From JBFONV01 sp040779335 (GTDB taxonomy: Bacteria; Pseudomonadota; Gammaproteobacteria; Enterobacterales; Alteromonadaceae): 64,000 bases of DNA. The notes beneath the pieces were generated by a model. It was not told the origin of the DNA and made no database searches. It saw only the letters and a program-made list of their open reading frames with translations. Both the position numbers and the translations under genes were made by a program. The DNA is taken from the NCBI GenBank assembly GCA_040779335.1, contig JBFONV010000001.1:1-64000 (forward strand). The letters are read 5' to 3'. Positions 26,711-35,955 of the stretch are shown here, one piece after another (position 1 is the first letter of the stretch; the number at the start of each line of letters is the position of its first letter).

Positions 26711-27196
26711 TTATTCAATATCAAGCGGATCTGGTGATAAAATTACGCCAGTATTATCGGCATATAAATGATCATCAGGTAAAAAAGTCACGCCGCCGAA
26801 ATTGATCGCCAAATCAGTTTCACCCGTTTCTTTGTCAGTCGCACCAACCGGAATGGATAATAACCCTTGAATACCCATTTCGACATCTTCAAGTGCGTCG
26901 ACATCTCTAACGCTACCGTAACAAATTATGCCTTCCCAACCATTTTTGGCGGCGGTCTCTGCAATATATATGTCAATAAGTGCTCTTCGGGTTGAACCAC
27001 CACCGTCAATGACTAGTACTTTACCTTCCCCATCAGATTCAACGACTTTACTGATCAGGCCGTTGTCTTCAAAGCATTTTATCGTGACAACTTTGCCACC
27101 AAAGGAACTAACGCCTCCATAATTACTAAATATAGGTTCTACTACATCAATTAAGTCAGCATATAAATTACATAATTCAGACGTGTTGTATTCCAT
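26711..27196 (-). CDS. rraA: Ribonuclease E activity regulator RraA
   Basis: A 161-aa ring-forming protein that binds RNase E and inhibits its activity; the length equals that of E. coli RraA. Conserved blocks are FGGKVVTIKCFEDNGL, VLVIDGGGSTRRAL and ICYGSVRDVDAL. The start is ATG 27196 with AAAGGA upstream; a longer frame to 27265 is rejected because the E. coli N-terminus (MEYNTSELC-like) aligns here. It is transcribed alone towards the GGDEF-EAL gene. Confidence 0.93.
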   Translation of the reverse strand: MEYNTSELCNLYADLIDVVEPIFSNYGGVSSFGGKVVTIKCFEDNGLISKVVESDGEGKVLVIDGGGSTRRALIDIYIAETAAKNGWEGIICYGSVRDVDALEDVEMGIQGLLSIPVGATDKETGETDLAINFGGVTFLPDDHLYADNTGVILSPDPLDIE

Positions 27197-27461
27197 GATA
27201 AATCCTTTCAAGTCACTATAAGTGAAGATATTAGCAATTACTTCGTCAGTATAACGTGATGACACTGCGGCACAACAGTAGGTTACGCATTTAAATCAAC
27301 TTTATGGCATAAATCTATATTTTTTGAAATTCTGACAGGCCATAATCAAAAAAATAGTCACTAAATACTGGTTGTTACAGTATATGCATTGATAAAAGTC
27401 ATCTATACTTGATTGTGCTCAAAATAATTTAAAATACAGTTAACGGATTAAACGAGGTCAT

Positions 27462-29321
27462 ATGTTAATTAAACATAAATTGATAGCTAATACCGCTATA
27501 TTGGTTGTCGCCATGCTTGTCATGTTAGGTTTACTTTCTTATGCGGTGTCATCGTTAGACGGTGATATTCATATTGCTAGGACTATTGGTAATGTCGAGG
27601 CTGATGTCTTGCAATTGAGGCGCAACGAAAAAGACTTTTTAGCGCGTAAGGATCTTAAGTATTTTGACAAATTCTCGAAAAATATGAGTGGCTTAAAAGC
27701 CGATATTTACAGCCTAGATGAAGACTTAAACTCGATTGGGTTAAACGTTGCAGAAGTCAGTAGCTTAGCCAAGGTTGTTGGTGATTATGATAAACATTTT
27801 AAGGAGCTAGTTGAGTCGCAAAAGCGTATTGGCTTAAATTCCAAAGATGGACTATACGGCGCCCTGAGGACGGCAGTGCATGATGTTGAAGATTTAATCG
27901 GTAATCAAGATTATAAACTTCTGAGTGGTATGCTTCAGTTACGCAGAAATGAAAAAGATTTTATGCTGCGTTTAGATGTTAAGTATGTTGATAAACTTAG
28001 CGCTAATTTAGACTCTTTGGTATTAGACGTAAAAGCAAGTGAACTATCAAACAGCGATAAAGAGCAAGTTATTACCCTTCTTGGTGCATACCAAACCTCA
28101 TTTATGAATTTAGTAAACGAACAAAAGGTCTTAGGTTTATCACCTACAGAAGGTTTGTTAGGTAACATGCGCGACACTATTCATCAAGTTGATGAGTTAC
28201 TGGCAACCGTTATAGTAAAGAGTAAAGCAGCGGTTGATAGGCATACTCAATATGTAAATTTATTGGCCTACAGCCTGTTTACCGTTGTGCTTGCTATTGC
28301 CTTATCTTTCGCATGGTTTGTCGGTAAAAGTATCATTAATCGCACCGCCTATATTCGCGATACTATGCTAAACATTGCCGATACTAACAACCTGACACTT
28401 ACTGTAGACACCTCAGGTGCAGACGAATTGACTGAGGTTGCCAAAGTCTTTAATAAGATGATTGCGAGTTTTAGACACCTTATTGTAGAGGTTAATCAGT
28501 CTGTGACTACACTTCATGACGCGACCCAAAGCTTGTCTAAGAATATTCACAATACCAATGAGGGCGTTGATCGACAGATACAGGAAACCGATATGGTGGC
28601 TACCGCGGTTACTGAAATGGTCGCGACTGTTGACGAAATTGCCAATAATACCCGTGAAGCGGCACATAAGGCAGAAAGTACCAGTCAAAATGCGGAAAAT
28701 GGTAAGCAAGGTGTTGAAAGTACAATTACGCAAATTGAGCAGTTATCACAACAATTGCTTGACTCTGAATTGGTCGTGCAAGCATTAGAGAAAGACGGCG
28801 AAACCATCGGTTCAGTGCTTGATGTTATCCGCGGGATCGCAGAGCAAACTAATTTGTTGGCTTTAAATGCTGCCATAGAGGCGGCGCGCGCTGGAGAGCA
28901 GGGCAGAGGCTTTGCGGTTGTAGCTGACGAAGTGAGAACGTTAGCAAGTAGGACGCAAGATTCTACGCAAGAAATTGAAGGGATTATCAATTCATTGCAA
29001 GGGCGGACTAAAGAAATAGTTAAACATATGGCCAATTGTCGGACACAAGGACAAGAAAGTGCTACTCAGGCCAGTTCTGCGGGCCATATGTTGGAAGAAA
29101 TCACCCAAGATGTTGCGATGATAATGGAAATGAGTACAGCTATTGCCACTGCCATCCAAGAGCAAAGTATGGTGGCCTCTGAGGTAAATGAACATGTTGT
29201 ATCGATTAAAGATGTCGCTGAGCAATCTGGACATTCAGCCCACCAAAATGCCCAAATGAGTGAAGAGCTTTCTCAACAAGCAAATGTCTTACATGAAGAG
29301 GTGAGTCGTTTTACTGTTTAA
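27462..29321 (+). CDS. Methyl-accepting chemotaxis protein with helical bimodular (HBM) sensor
   Basis: A 619-aa chemoreceptor. After an N-terminal span (ILVVAMLVMLGLLSYAV) comes a periplasmic domain with two related helical modules, marked by LQLRRNEKDFLARKD (~50) and LQLRRNEKDFMLRLD (~158). This is the hallmark of HBM sensors, some of which bind organic acids. A second span (~270-290) leads to a HAMP domain and a signalling domain with the conserved tip EQTNLLALNAAIEAARAGE. The ligand cannot be read from sequence. It is monocistronic, with a perfect terminator behind it. Confidence 0.93.
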   Translation: MLIKHKLIANTAILVVAMLVMLGLLSYAVSSLDGDIHIARTIGNVEADVLQLRRNEKDFLARKDLKYFDKFSKNMSGLKADIYSLDEDLNSIGLNVAEVSSLAKVVGDYDKHFKELVESQKRIGLNSKDGLYGALRTAVHDVEDLIGNQDYKLLSGMLQLRRNEKDFMLRLDVKYVDKLSANLDSLVLDVKASELSNSDKEQVITLLGAYQTSFMNLVNEQKVLGLSPTEGLLGNMRDTIHQVDELLATVIVKSKAAVDRHTQYVNLLAYSLFTVVLAIALSFAWFVGKSIINRTAYIRDTMLNIADTNNLTLTVDTSGADELTEVAKVFNKMIASFRHLIVEVNQSVTTLHDATQSLSKNIHNTNEGVDRQIQETDMVATAVTEMVATVDEIANNTREAAHKAESTSQNAENGKQGVESTITQIEQLSQQLLDSELVVQALEKDGETIGSVLDVIRGIAEQTNLLALNAAIEAARAGEQGRGFAVVADEVRTLASRTQDSTQEIEGIINSLQGRTKEIVKHMANCRTQGQESATQASSAGHMLEEITQDVAMIMEMSTAIATAIQEQSMVASEVNEHVVSIKDVAEQSGHSAHQNAQMSEELSQQANVLHEEVSRFTV

Positions 29322-29364
29322 ATAAACGCTTGGCTGTACCGCAAGTGTAAAAGCCGCTTGCATA

Positions 29365-29400
29365 AAAAATGAGTATATGTGAAAACATATACTCATTTTT
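29365..29400. terminator. Strong bidirectional terminator
   Basis: A perfect 16-bp stem with a GAAA tetraloop (left arm 29365-29380, right arm 29385-29400), A-rich and T-rich at its two ends. It sits between the convergent chemoreceptor and DUF971 genes and can work on both strands. Confidence 0.92.
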
Positions 29401-29437
29401 ATTAGGGGGTAGATAATGTTTTGAGCGTTAAATAACT

Positions 29438-29809
29438 TTATTTGACTTCGGTGATGTTAATCATCGCTTCTCGATTGTGGCCACTACTTTTAAGTGCTTC
29501 AAGATATTGCGTCCAGTTGAAGTCATGTTGTTGTGCCAGTCGAACAAGATCATCAGCGTGGTAAATATCAGCATATTCATCGTCGAAAATGAATCGATAA
29601 CCGTGTTTGCCTACCGCTTCAATGCGTAATAATTTAACCAGTTTTTTATGAGTGACCAACGGTGCTTTCCCCGTTGTTTTTTTTGCGGCTAAAGATGGCG
29701 AAAATACTCTTAAATATTCATAAGCGTACGAATAACTTTCTTCGTTATCGAACTCAACCTTGAGTTGGTTAAGTTTCGGATAAAGTGTGAAATGAGTAAT
29801 TTCAGCCAT
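29438..29809 (-). CDS. DUF971 (gamma-butyrobetaine hydroxylase-like N-terminal) domain protein
   Basis: A 123-aa protein with the DUF971 pattern (ITHFTLYPKLNQLKVEFDNE, EYLRVFSPSLAAKK, RFIFDDEYADIYHADDLVRL). The domain is found alone and at the N-terminus of gamma-butyrobetaine hydroxylases; free-standing members have been linked to iron-sulfur or metal handling only by association. It lies 13 bases downstream of hslU, a common arrangement in gammaproteobacteria, and is probably co-transcribed with hslVU. Confidence 0.85.
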   Translation of the reverse strand: MAEITHFTLYPKLNQLKVEFDNEESYSYAYEYLRVFSPSLAAKKTTGKAPLVTHKKLVKLLRIEAVGKHGYRFIFDDEYADIYHADDLVRLAQQHDFNWTQYLEALKSSGHNREAMINITEVK

Positions 29810-29822
29810 ATTGGTTTGCCCG

Positions 29823-31151
29823 TTATAAAATAAAACGACTTAAGTCTTCATTCTTAACCACTTCGATCAAGGTTTTTTCAACATGTGCGGCATCAATCAT
29901 AATGCTTTCACCGGAACGTTCATTGGCGTTGAAAGAAATCTCCTCAACTAAGCGTTCCATCATAGTGTGTAGCCTTCTTGCACCAATGTTTTCAGTAGAC
30001 TCATTAACTTGCCAAGCGGCATTAGCGATGGCTTGAATGCCATCTTCACTGAACTCAATGTTTAACCCTTCAGTTGCTAATAATGCAATATATTGTTCAG
30101 TTAATGACGCAAAAGGTTCGGTTAAAATACGAACAAAATCTTCTGTTTTTAGCGCTTGAAGCTCTACTCGAATAGGTAAGCGGCCTTGTAACTCAGGGAT
30201 TAAGTCTGACGGTTTCGCCATTTGAAATGCACCTGATGCGATAAATAAAATATGATCGGTTTTCACCATACCATGCTTAGTGCTTACCGTAGAGCCTTCG
30301 ACCAAAGGTAATAAATCTCTTTGTACACCTTCACGAGACACATCAGGGCCTGAGGTATCGCCACGTTTACAGATTTTATCTATTTCATCGATAAATACGA
30401 TGCCGTTCTGTTCGACCGCCTCTAGCGCCTTTTGTTTGATATCGTCTTGATTAACGATTTTTGCCGCTTCTTCCTCTTTTAGTACTTTAAACGCATCTTT
30501 AATTTTTAATTTGCGCTTGTTAGTCTTATCGCTAGACATGCTTTGAAACATATTTTGCAATTGTGATGTCATGTCTTCCATGCCCGGAGGGGCCATGATC
30601 TCAACGCCCACTTGTGGCGCGGCAAGATCAAGTTCAATTTCTTTATCGTCTAATTGACCTTCACGCAATTTTTTACGAAAAACTTGTCGCGTTGATGTGT
30701 TCTCGCTTTGCTCTTCATTACCAAAGCCATCACGAGCGGGTGGTAATAATACGTTTAATATGCGCTCTTCCGCGGCTTCTTCTGCTATGTGTTCGACCCG
30801 AGCCATTTCTTGCTCTTTAGTCATTTTTATGGCCATATCCGCTAAATCACGAATGATGGTTTCCACTTCTTTACCAACATAACCTACTTCAGTAAATTTT
30901 GTCGCTTCCACCTTAATAAAAGGGGCATTAGCAAGCTTAGCTAAACGACGGGCAATTTCGGTTTTACCGACACCGGTCGGACCTATCATTAAGATATTTT
31001 TTGGGGTAACTTCTGTGCGCAATTCTTCACTAAGTTGCATGCGACGCCAGCGATTACGTAATGCGATAGCGACAGCTCTTTTTGCTTGTGCTTGCCCAAC
31101 GATATGGGTATCTAATTCGTGAACAATTTCACGTGGTGTCATATTCGACAT
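29823..31151 (-). CDS. hslU: ATP-dependent protease ATPase subunit HslU
   Basis: The AAA+ unfoldase of the HslUV (ClpYQ) protease. At 442 aa it is the same length class as E. coli (443). Walker A is GPTGVGKTE at ~57-65, Walker B is GIVFIDEIDKI, the pore loop GYVGKEVE is present, and the C-terminus EDLSRFIL (which docks into HslV) is intact. The I domain lies between Walker A and B. It has a ribosome binding site (ATAAGGAA). It is 28 bases downstream of hslV. Confidence 0.98.
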   Translation of the reverse strand: MSNMTPREIVHELDTHIVGQAQAKRAVAIALRNRWRRMQLSEELRTEVTPKNILMIGPTGVGKTEIARRLAKLANAPFIKVEATKFTEVGYVGKEVETIIRDLADMAIKMTKEQEMARVEHIAEEAAEERILNVLLPPARDGFGNEEQSENTSTRQVFRKKLREGQLDDKEIELDLAAPQVGVEIMAPPGMEDMTSQLQNMFQSMSSDKTNKRKLKIKDAFKVLKEEEAAKIVNQDDIKQKALEAVEQNGIVFIDEIDKICKRGDTSGPDVSREGVQRDLLPLVEGSTVSTKHGMVKTDHILFIASGAFQMAKPSDLIPELQGRLPIRVELQALKTEDFVRILTEPFASLTEQYIALLATEGLNIEFSEDGIQAIANAAWQVNESTENIGARRLHTMMERLVEEISFNANERSGESIMIDAAHVEKTLIEVVKNEDLSRFIL

Positions 31152-31179
31152 AAAATAAGTTCCTTATCGAGATTGCCGC

Positions 31180-31698
31180 TTAAAGTTCATCTATGGTGTG
31201 ATGATGGTTGGTAAATACACAAATATCACCGGCAATTTTTAATGATTTTTCAACGATATCTTTGGCAGAAAGGTCAGTATTTTCAAGTAAGGCGGTAGCA
31301 GCTGATTGTGCAAAGTTCCCACCACTGCCTATGGCAATTAAATCATGCTCGGGTTGGACAACATCGCCATTACCGGTAATGATCAAGGATGTGGTTTCGT
31401 CTGCGACAGCAAGTAAAGCTTCAAGTTTACGCAGAGCACGATCACTGCGCCAATCTTTGGCAAGCTCAACAGCAGCTTTGGTTAAATGTCCTTGATGCAT
31501 TTCTAATTTACTTTCAAAGCGTTCAAATAATGTAAATGCATCGGCTGTTCCTCCAGCGAATCCAGCCAGTACTTTGTCATTATATAAACGCCTAACTTTG
31601 CGAGCATTGCCTTTCATTACGGTGTTGCCCAGTGAAACCTGGCCATCACCACCAATAGCTACTTTACCATTGCGTCTTACTGAAACGATTGTAGTCAC
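31180..31698 (-). CDS. hslV: ATP-dependent protease proteolytic subunit HslV
   Basis: An N-terminal-nucleophile threonine peptidase. HslV needs threonine directly after the initiator methionine. The frame can be opened further upstream (TTG 31710), but that would bury the threonine. Starting at GTG 31698 gives (f)M-TTIVSVRRNGK with Thr at position 2, and places GAGG at the correct distance. The resulting length of 172 aa is normal. The Gly-rich GDGQVSLGN and GSGGNFAQSAATAL blocks are conserved. It is transcribed from a sigma-32 promoter at 31754-31780. Confidence 0.96.
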   Translation of the reverse strand: MTTIVSVRRNGKVAIGGDGQVSLGNTVMKGNARKVRRLYNDKVLAGFAGGTADAFTLFERFESKLEMHQGHLTKAAVELAKDWRSDRALRKLEALLAVADETTSLIITGNGDVVQPEHDLIAIGSGGNFAQSAATALLENTDLSAKDIVEKSLKIAGDICVFTNHHHTIDEL

Positions 31699-31753
31699 GT
31701 TTAACCTCAATTAGGTGTGGTAAAAATTACCTGTATTCATCAATGTAAACTAA

Positions 31754-31780
31754 ATAGGGGGGAAGAGCGGATATTTCAAG
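31754..31780 (-). promoter_or_regulatory. Sigma-32 (heat-shock) promoter of hslVU
   Basis: On the minus strand CTTGAA (31780-31775), a 14-base spacer, then CCCCTAT (31760-31754). This matches the RpoH consensus CTTGAA-N13/14-CCCCATNT closely. It lies about 56 bases upstream of the hslV GTG start, consistent with heat-shock control of hslVU. Confidence 0.82.
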
Positions 31781-31823
31781 GGTATACCCGCAATTTTTTA
31801 GTGGCGGATGATATAAACGTTGC

Positions 31824-32390
31824 TTAGCGCCACAACCAAATTTGACAATAATTTATACTGTTATTTTTTAGTTTGTGTTTGTCTTTTTCCGCGGTGCGCT
31901 TTTTGGCATAAGGGCCAAGAATTACTTTGTACCAGATACCGTTTTTACCAGTGGTTTTTCTGATCTGTGATGAAATACCGGTAAAGGCAATATTTGCTTT
32001 TAGTGCTTCGGCCTGTTGTTGGGTTTTAAAAGAACCGCATTGCATTTGATAAGGGCCGTTTTCAGTGACTTCGTATTCACCTTCTTCCACCTCTTTAGTT
32101 TGCAGCTCTTTCATATAAGCCCATTTTTCTTTTGGCGGCTCAGGCAATTTATTGGCATTGTCAGTAGCGCTTTTGGGCGAAGTTTGTGTTGGTTGTACAT
32201 CTTTTACTGGTTGATTATCTTTAATTGTCCACAAAAAGTAAGCAAATAAACCCAGAGCAATCAGTGTGATCAAACCAATGATTTTTACTTTTAACGATCC
32301 GCCTTGAGGCGTTTCTGCCGATTTCTTTTTATATGGGCTGTTCTTTTTATTCGGTGAGCGAGAGCGAGAAACGTAATCCTGATGAGCCAT
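31824..32390 (-). CDS. ftsN: Cell-division protein FtsN-like (SPOR domain)
   Basis: A 188-aa bitopic protein: short basic cytoplasmic tail beginning MAHQDYVSRSR (E. coli FtsN begins MAQRDYVRRS), one membrane span (IIGLITLIALGLFAYFLW), a periplasmic linker and a C-terminal SPOR domain (QMQCGSFKTQQQAEALKANI). FtsN triggers septal peptidoglycan synthesis, and SPOR binds denuded glycan at the septum. It is shorter than E. coli FtsN (319 aa), mainly in the linker. The ftsN-hslV-hslU order is conserved with E. coli and supports the call. Confidence 0.87.
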   Translation of the reverse strand: MAHQDYVSRSRSPNKKNSPYKKKSAETPQGGSLKVKIIGLITLIALGLFAYFLWTIKDNQPVKDVQPTQTSPKSATDNANKLPEPPKEKWAYMKELQTKEVEEGEYEVTENGPYQMQCGSFKTQQQAEALKANIAFTGISSQIRKTTGKNGIWYKVILGPYAKKRTAEKDKHKLKNNSINYCQIWLWR

Positions 32391-32467
32391 TAAAATACAA
32401 ATACAATGCGAAAACCTTCGTTAATTTTAACCGACTTAGGACAAATTGACAGTACTTTGTTAATGAA

Positions 32468-34678
32468 TTACCAGCTAAGATCTATCGGATCGACATCAAC
32501 TGACCAACGCACCTTGTTTTGCCATTCACTTTGCGAAGCCCGTTCCAGTAATTGTTTAATACCCAAATGCAGTGACTGGCGAGTTTTGGACTGCATGATC
32601 AAATGGAAGCGATACTTGCCGGCCTTTTTTTCCATTGCCGCAGGTACAGGTCCTGCGAACTCGCAATGCTCAATGGGGTGTTGAGTTAAACTGCGTAGAA
32701 ATTTTTCTGGATAGGAAGGATAATTGGCATCTGCCCGCAATAGTACTTGAAAGGTAAACGGGGGTAATAAGGCTTGTTGACGCTCTTGCAGGGCTTGCTG
32801 GGCAAAGTGTTGATAGCCGTTGTGTACTAAATCTTGCAAAAGTGGATGGTCGACATAATTGGTTTGCACTAACACTTTACCTGGTTTGCTTGCTCGACCA
32901 GACCGCCCGGCAACTTGTACCAATAATTGCGCCATTTGCTCAGCGGCTCGAAAATCGAAACTAAACAGTGCACCATCAACGTCTAAAATGGCAACCAGAG
33001 TAACATCAGGAAAATGGTGACCTTTTGCCAGCATTTGTGTGCCGATTAATAGTTGATGCTTCTTATCACCTACTTCTTGTAATAATGTACTCAATGCCCC
33101 TTTTTTGCGGGTACTGTCACGATCGATGCGTACTGCGCTATATCCGGAGAATAACTCACTTATCTTTTGTTCAAGCTGTTCAGTGCCAAGGCCTACGGGA
33201 GCAATGCGGATACTGCCACAACTTGGACATTGCTTAGGTAATCGTTTTTGACTGCCACAATGATGACAAATTAATAGTTGCTGACCTTGATGCAAAGTGT
33301 AAGGTTTATTACAGCGCTGGCAATCGGCAATCCAGTGGCATTCTTGGCAATTTATGGCTGGAGCGTACCCACGGCGATTGAGAAAGACTAGTACTTGTTC
33401 GCCTCGCGCTAAGGTATTCTTGATAGCATCCTTGACGGTATGAGATAAACCATTAACCACGGGCTGTTGGGCAATATCAACTAAAGATATTTTCGCTTTT
33501 TGACTGTTGCCGGCACGTTTTAATATTTTGTGATAATGGTATTTGCCAGATAAAGCATTTTGCAGCGACTCCAAGCTAGGCGTTGCGCTACCCAAAATAA
33601 TGGGGATATTGAGCTGTCGGGCTCGTAATATCGCCATGTCTCGACCATGATAACGAAAACTGTCTTGTTGTTTAAAGGAGTTATCATGCTCCTCATCTAC
33701 GATGATTAAACCCAGTTGATGCAACGGAGAAAACAACGCGGAGCGCGTGCCGATAACTATTGCGGCGTTATTTCGCTGAGCCGCTAACCAAGTTTCCAAG
33801 CGTTCTTTATCATTGAGTCCTGAGTGATGCAAATAAATCGGTACGTTAAACCTGTGTTCAAATCGTTCAAGCATTTGTGGTGTTAAACCAATTTCAGGTA
33901 CTAAAACCAATACCTGCTTATTTGCTTTAAGTACTTGTTCAATAACCTGTAAATAAACTTCAGTTTTCCCGCTCCCAGTAACGCCATCTACTAAATGACA
34001 AGAAAAGCTATTTTGTAATTGAATAATGGTTGAGACGATAATGGCTTGTTCGGTGCTTAAGGTCAGCTTGTTGTCTTCATTGAGCGCATCATTTTGCCAA
34101 GAGAAAATTTTACTTGGTCGTGCTTGCTCCTCGATAAGTTCTTTGTTTGCTAATGCATTTAGCTGTGCTTTGGTGTAACCCAAGGTGCGTAACTCAGCCC
34201 ACGATATTTCATTATGTTGGGTGATTATCTGGTACAAATAAAATTGTTTGGGCGCTTTTTTCTCTAATGCGTTTAACTCGTCTAAGGAAAGTATGCGAGC
34301 ACAACACCACACTTTTGGAGTGACTATGTCTGGTTGTGTTATTTGTCTGAGTAATACCGGCAAGGCTTGCTGGAATACATCACCAATAGGGTGATGATAA
34401 TAATTGGCACACAGTTGCAAAAAGCTAAGCATTGACGCATCAAAATGAAAGTTATCGGAAACGCGTGCTAAAATTGCTTTTAATTTTTCATTGGCAATAT
34501 CACATTGACTATCAATACTTAAGACTATGCCAATGACTTGTCTTGAACCAAAAGGGACAAGAACACGTTCACCCAATTGAATACCTGGTGATTGCAAAGC
34601 AATAGGTACTTGGTAGGTAAATAGTTGCCTCATTGGAACTGGGATAGCTATTTGTATGTATTGCTCGGTTGATTGCAT
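32468..34678 (-). CDS. priA: Primosomal replication protein N' (helicase PriA)
   Basis: A 3'-to-5' superfamily 2 helicase that restarts stalled replication forks. It is 736 aa (E. coli 732). The N-terminal DNA-binding domain (IAIPVPMRQLFTYQVP) is followed by Walker A GVTGSGKTEVYL, the helicase box DEEHD and paired zinc-binding cysteine motifs (CQECHWIADCQRC and CHHCGSQKRLPKQCPSCG). The C-terminal helicase motifs GTQMLAKGHHFPDV and QVAGRSGR are intact. It is divergent from rpmE, as in E. coli. Confidence 0.97.
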   Translation of the reverse strand: MQSTEQYIQIAIPVPMRQLFTYQVPIALQSPGIQLGERVLVPFGSRQVIGIVLSIDSQCDIANEKLKAILARVSDNFHFDASMLSFLQLCANYYHHPIGDVFQQALPVLLRQITQPDIVTPKVWCCARILSLDELNALEKKAPKQFYLYQIITQHNEISWAELRTLGYTKAQLNALANKELIEEQARPSKIFSWQNDALNEDNKLTLSTEQAIIVSTIIQLQNSFSCHLVDGVTGSGKTEVYLQVIEQVLKANKQVLVLVPEIGLTPQMLERFEHRFNVPIYLHHSGLNDKERLETWLAAQRNNAAIVIGTRSALFSPLHQLGLIIVDEEHDNSFKQQDSFRYHGRDMAILRARQLNIPIILGSATPSLESLQNALSGKYHYHKILKRAGNSQKAKISLVDIAQQPVVNGLSHTVKDAIKNTLARGEQVLVFLNRRGYAPAINCQECHWIADCQRCNKPYTLHQGQQLLICHHCGSQKRLPKQCPSCGSIRIAPVGLGTEQLEQKISELFSGYSAVRIDRDSTRKKGALSTLLQEVGDKKHQLLIGTQMLAKGHHFPDVTLVAILDVDGALFSFDFRAAEQMAQLLVQVAGRSGRASKPGKVLVQTNYVDHPLLQDLVHNGYQHFAQQALQERQQALLPPFTFQVLLRADANYPSYPEKFLRSLTQHPIEHCEFAGPVPAAMEKKAGKYRFHLIMQSKTRQSLHLGIKQLLERASQSEWQNKVRWSVDVDPIDLSW

Positions 34679-34898
34679 GACTATTTTGGTTGATTGTAAT
34701 CACTGTATTCTGAACGCTTGTCTTAAAAGTGCCAAGCAGGAATTAGCTTACTCGATAAAAAGATAGATTTTAACCCGCTTTGCAGTAATTTTAGTTGCAG
34801 AGGGGTACGCGATGCTTTATTATTCGCCACCATTAATTTTAACTCGTATGGTACTTGGCAAAGATCAAGTGGCGATACGGCCTGAAACAGAGGTTTCC

Positions 34899-35111
34899 AT
34901 GAAAGAAGGTATTCACCCTAGTTACGCTGAGATCAAAGCAACTTGTTCTTGCGGTAATGTTATAGTAACTCGTTCAACTCGCGGTAAAGATATTCACTTA
35001 GACGTATGTTCTGAATGTCACCCGTTCTACACTGGTAAGCAAAAAGCTGCTGAAACCGGTGGTCGTGTTGATAAGTTCAACAAACGTTTTGGTGCACTTA
35101 GCAAGAAGTAA
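34899..35111 (+). CDS. rpmE: 50S ribosomal protein L31 (zinc-binding, C+ form)
   Basis: A 70-aa ribosomal protein. The zinc ligands CSCG (Cys16, Cys18) and CSEC (Cys37, Cys40) are present, so this is the C+ type. The start is ATG 34899 (MKEGIHPSYAEI), with AGAGG upstream; the frame stays open to 34812, but that extension is not conserved. A terminator follows directly. Confidence 0.97.
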   Translation: MKEGIHPSYAEIKATCSCGNVIVTRSTRGKDIHLDVCSECHPFYTGKQKAAETGGRVDKFNKRFGALSKK

Positions 35112-35130
35112 CTTTTGCTATAGCATGAAG

Positions 35131-35157
35131 AAAAAGCGCCTATTTGGCGCTTTTTTT
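35131..35157 (+). terminator. Intrinsic terminator after rpmE
   Basis: AAAAAGCGCC, loop TATTT, GGCGCTTTTT and extra T residues. Confidence 0.92.
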
Positions 35158-35395
35158 GTGCCAGTAATATTTGTTAACCTCTTTTATTATTAAGGATATT
35201 CTCAGCTCTGGTACAAAGAGTGTTTGAAGTCATAAATGTGCGATACTATATAAATTCGCGACAAAAACGGCTATAAACAAATCGCAATATTATTGCTACC
35301 CTTGATCACGAATAAATATTTTTTCGTATTTTTTAAACCCTTTTATTTCATATTGCATCTAAGACAGTAACAAACAGAAAGTGAGAAAGTGATAT

Positions 35396-35953
35396 TTGGA
35401 TAATTCAAAGGTAATTGAAGCACAACAGTTGTTTGTCAATGACAGCGAACACGATTGGATTGAACGCGCTAAACAAGGCGATCAACAGGCATTTCATCAC
35501 TTGTATGAGAATCATCACCGTCGGGTGTATGCACTGTGCTGGCGAATGCTGTCAGATAAAGAAATGGCAGAAGATGTATGCCAAGAAGTATTTGTACAGT
35601 TATGGCAAAAAATTGCTAATTTTCGTGGTGAAAGCAAATTTAGCACTTGGTTGCATAGCGTCGCGACCAACACGGTATTAGGCCATATTCGTAAACATAA
35701 AACGTGGATACAGAAGATTTTTAGTATTGAAGAGCAAACTGTGGCTGAAACAAGTGTTGATATGCCAGAGGCTAACGAACTCGATGTGCATATTATGAAG
35801 TTACCCGAGCGTGCGAGATTGGTGTTCGTTTTGTTTGCTGTTGAAGGCTATCGGCATGAGGAAATAGCCCAAATGTTGAATATGGCGGTGGGATCAAGCA
35901 AAGCGCAATACCACCGAGCGAAAGGCTTACTTAGAGAGTGGATCGAGGAATGA
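35396..35953 (+). CDS. ECF-type RNA polymerase sigma factor
   Basis: A 185-aa group 4 sigma factor with region 2 (LYENHHRRVYALCWRMLSDK, DVCQEVFVQLWQ, FSTWLHSVATN) and region 4 (LPERARLVFVLFAVEGYRHE, MAVGSSKAQYHRAKGLLREW). The start is TTG 35396, close to GAGAAAG. The next gene overlaps or abuts its stop and encodes a single-span protein, so a sigma/anti-sigma pair is likely. The stress it answers is unknown; the third gene encodes an exported DUF4097 protein, suggesting an envelope signal. Confidence 0.92.
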   Translation: MDNSKVIEAQQLFVNDSEHDWIERAKQGDQQAFHHLYENHHRRVYALCWRMLSDKEMAEDVCQEVFVQLWQKIANFRGESKFSTWLHSVATNTVLGHIRKHKTWIQKIFSIEEQTVAETSVDMPEANELDVHIMKLPERARLVFVLFAVEGYRHEEIAQMLNMAVGSSKAQYHRAKGLLREWIEE

Positions 35954-35955
35954 AA

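Noticed and set aside
28413..29234. Minus- and plus-strand frames inside the chemoreceptor gene
   Set aside because: Shadow frames of the conserved signalling domain.
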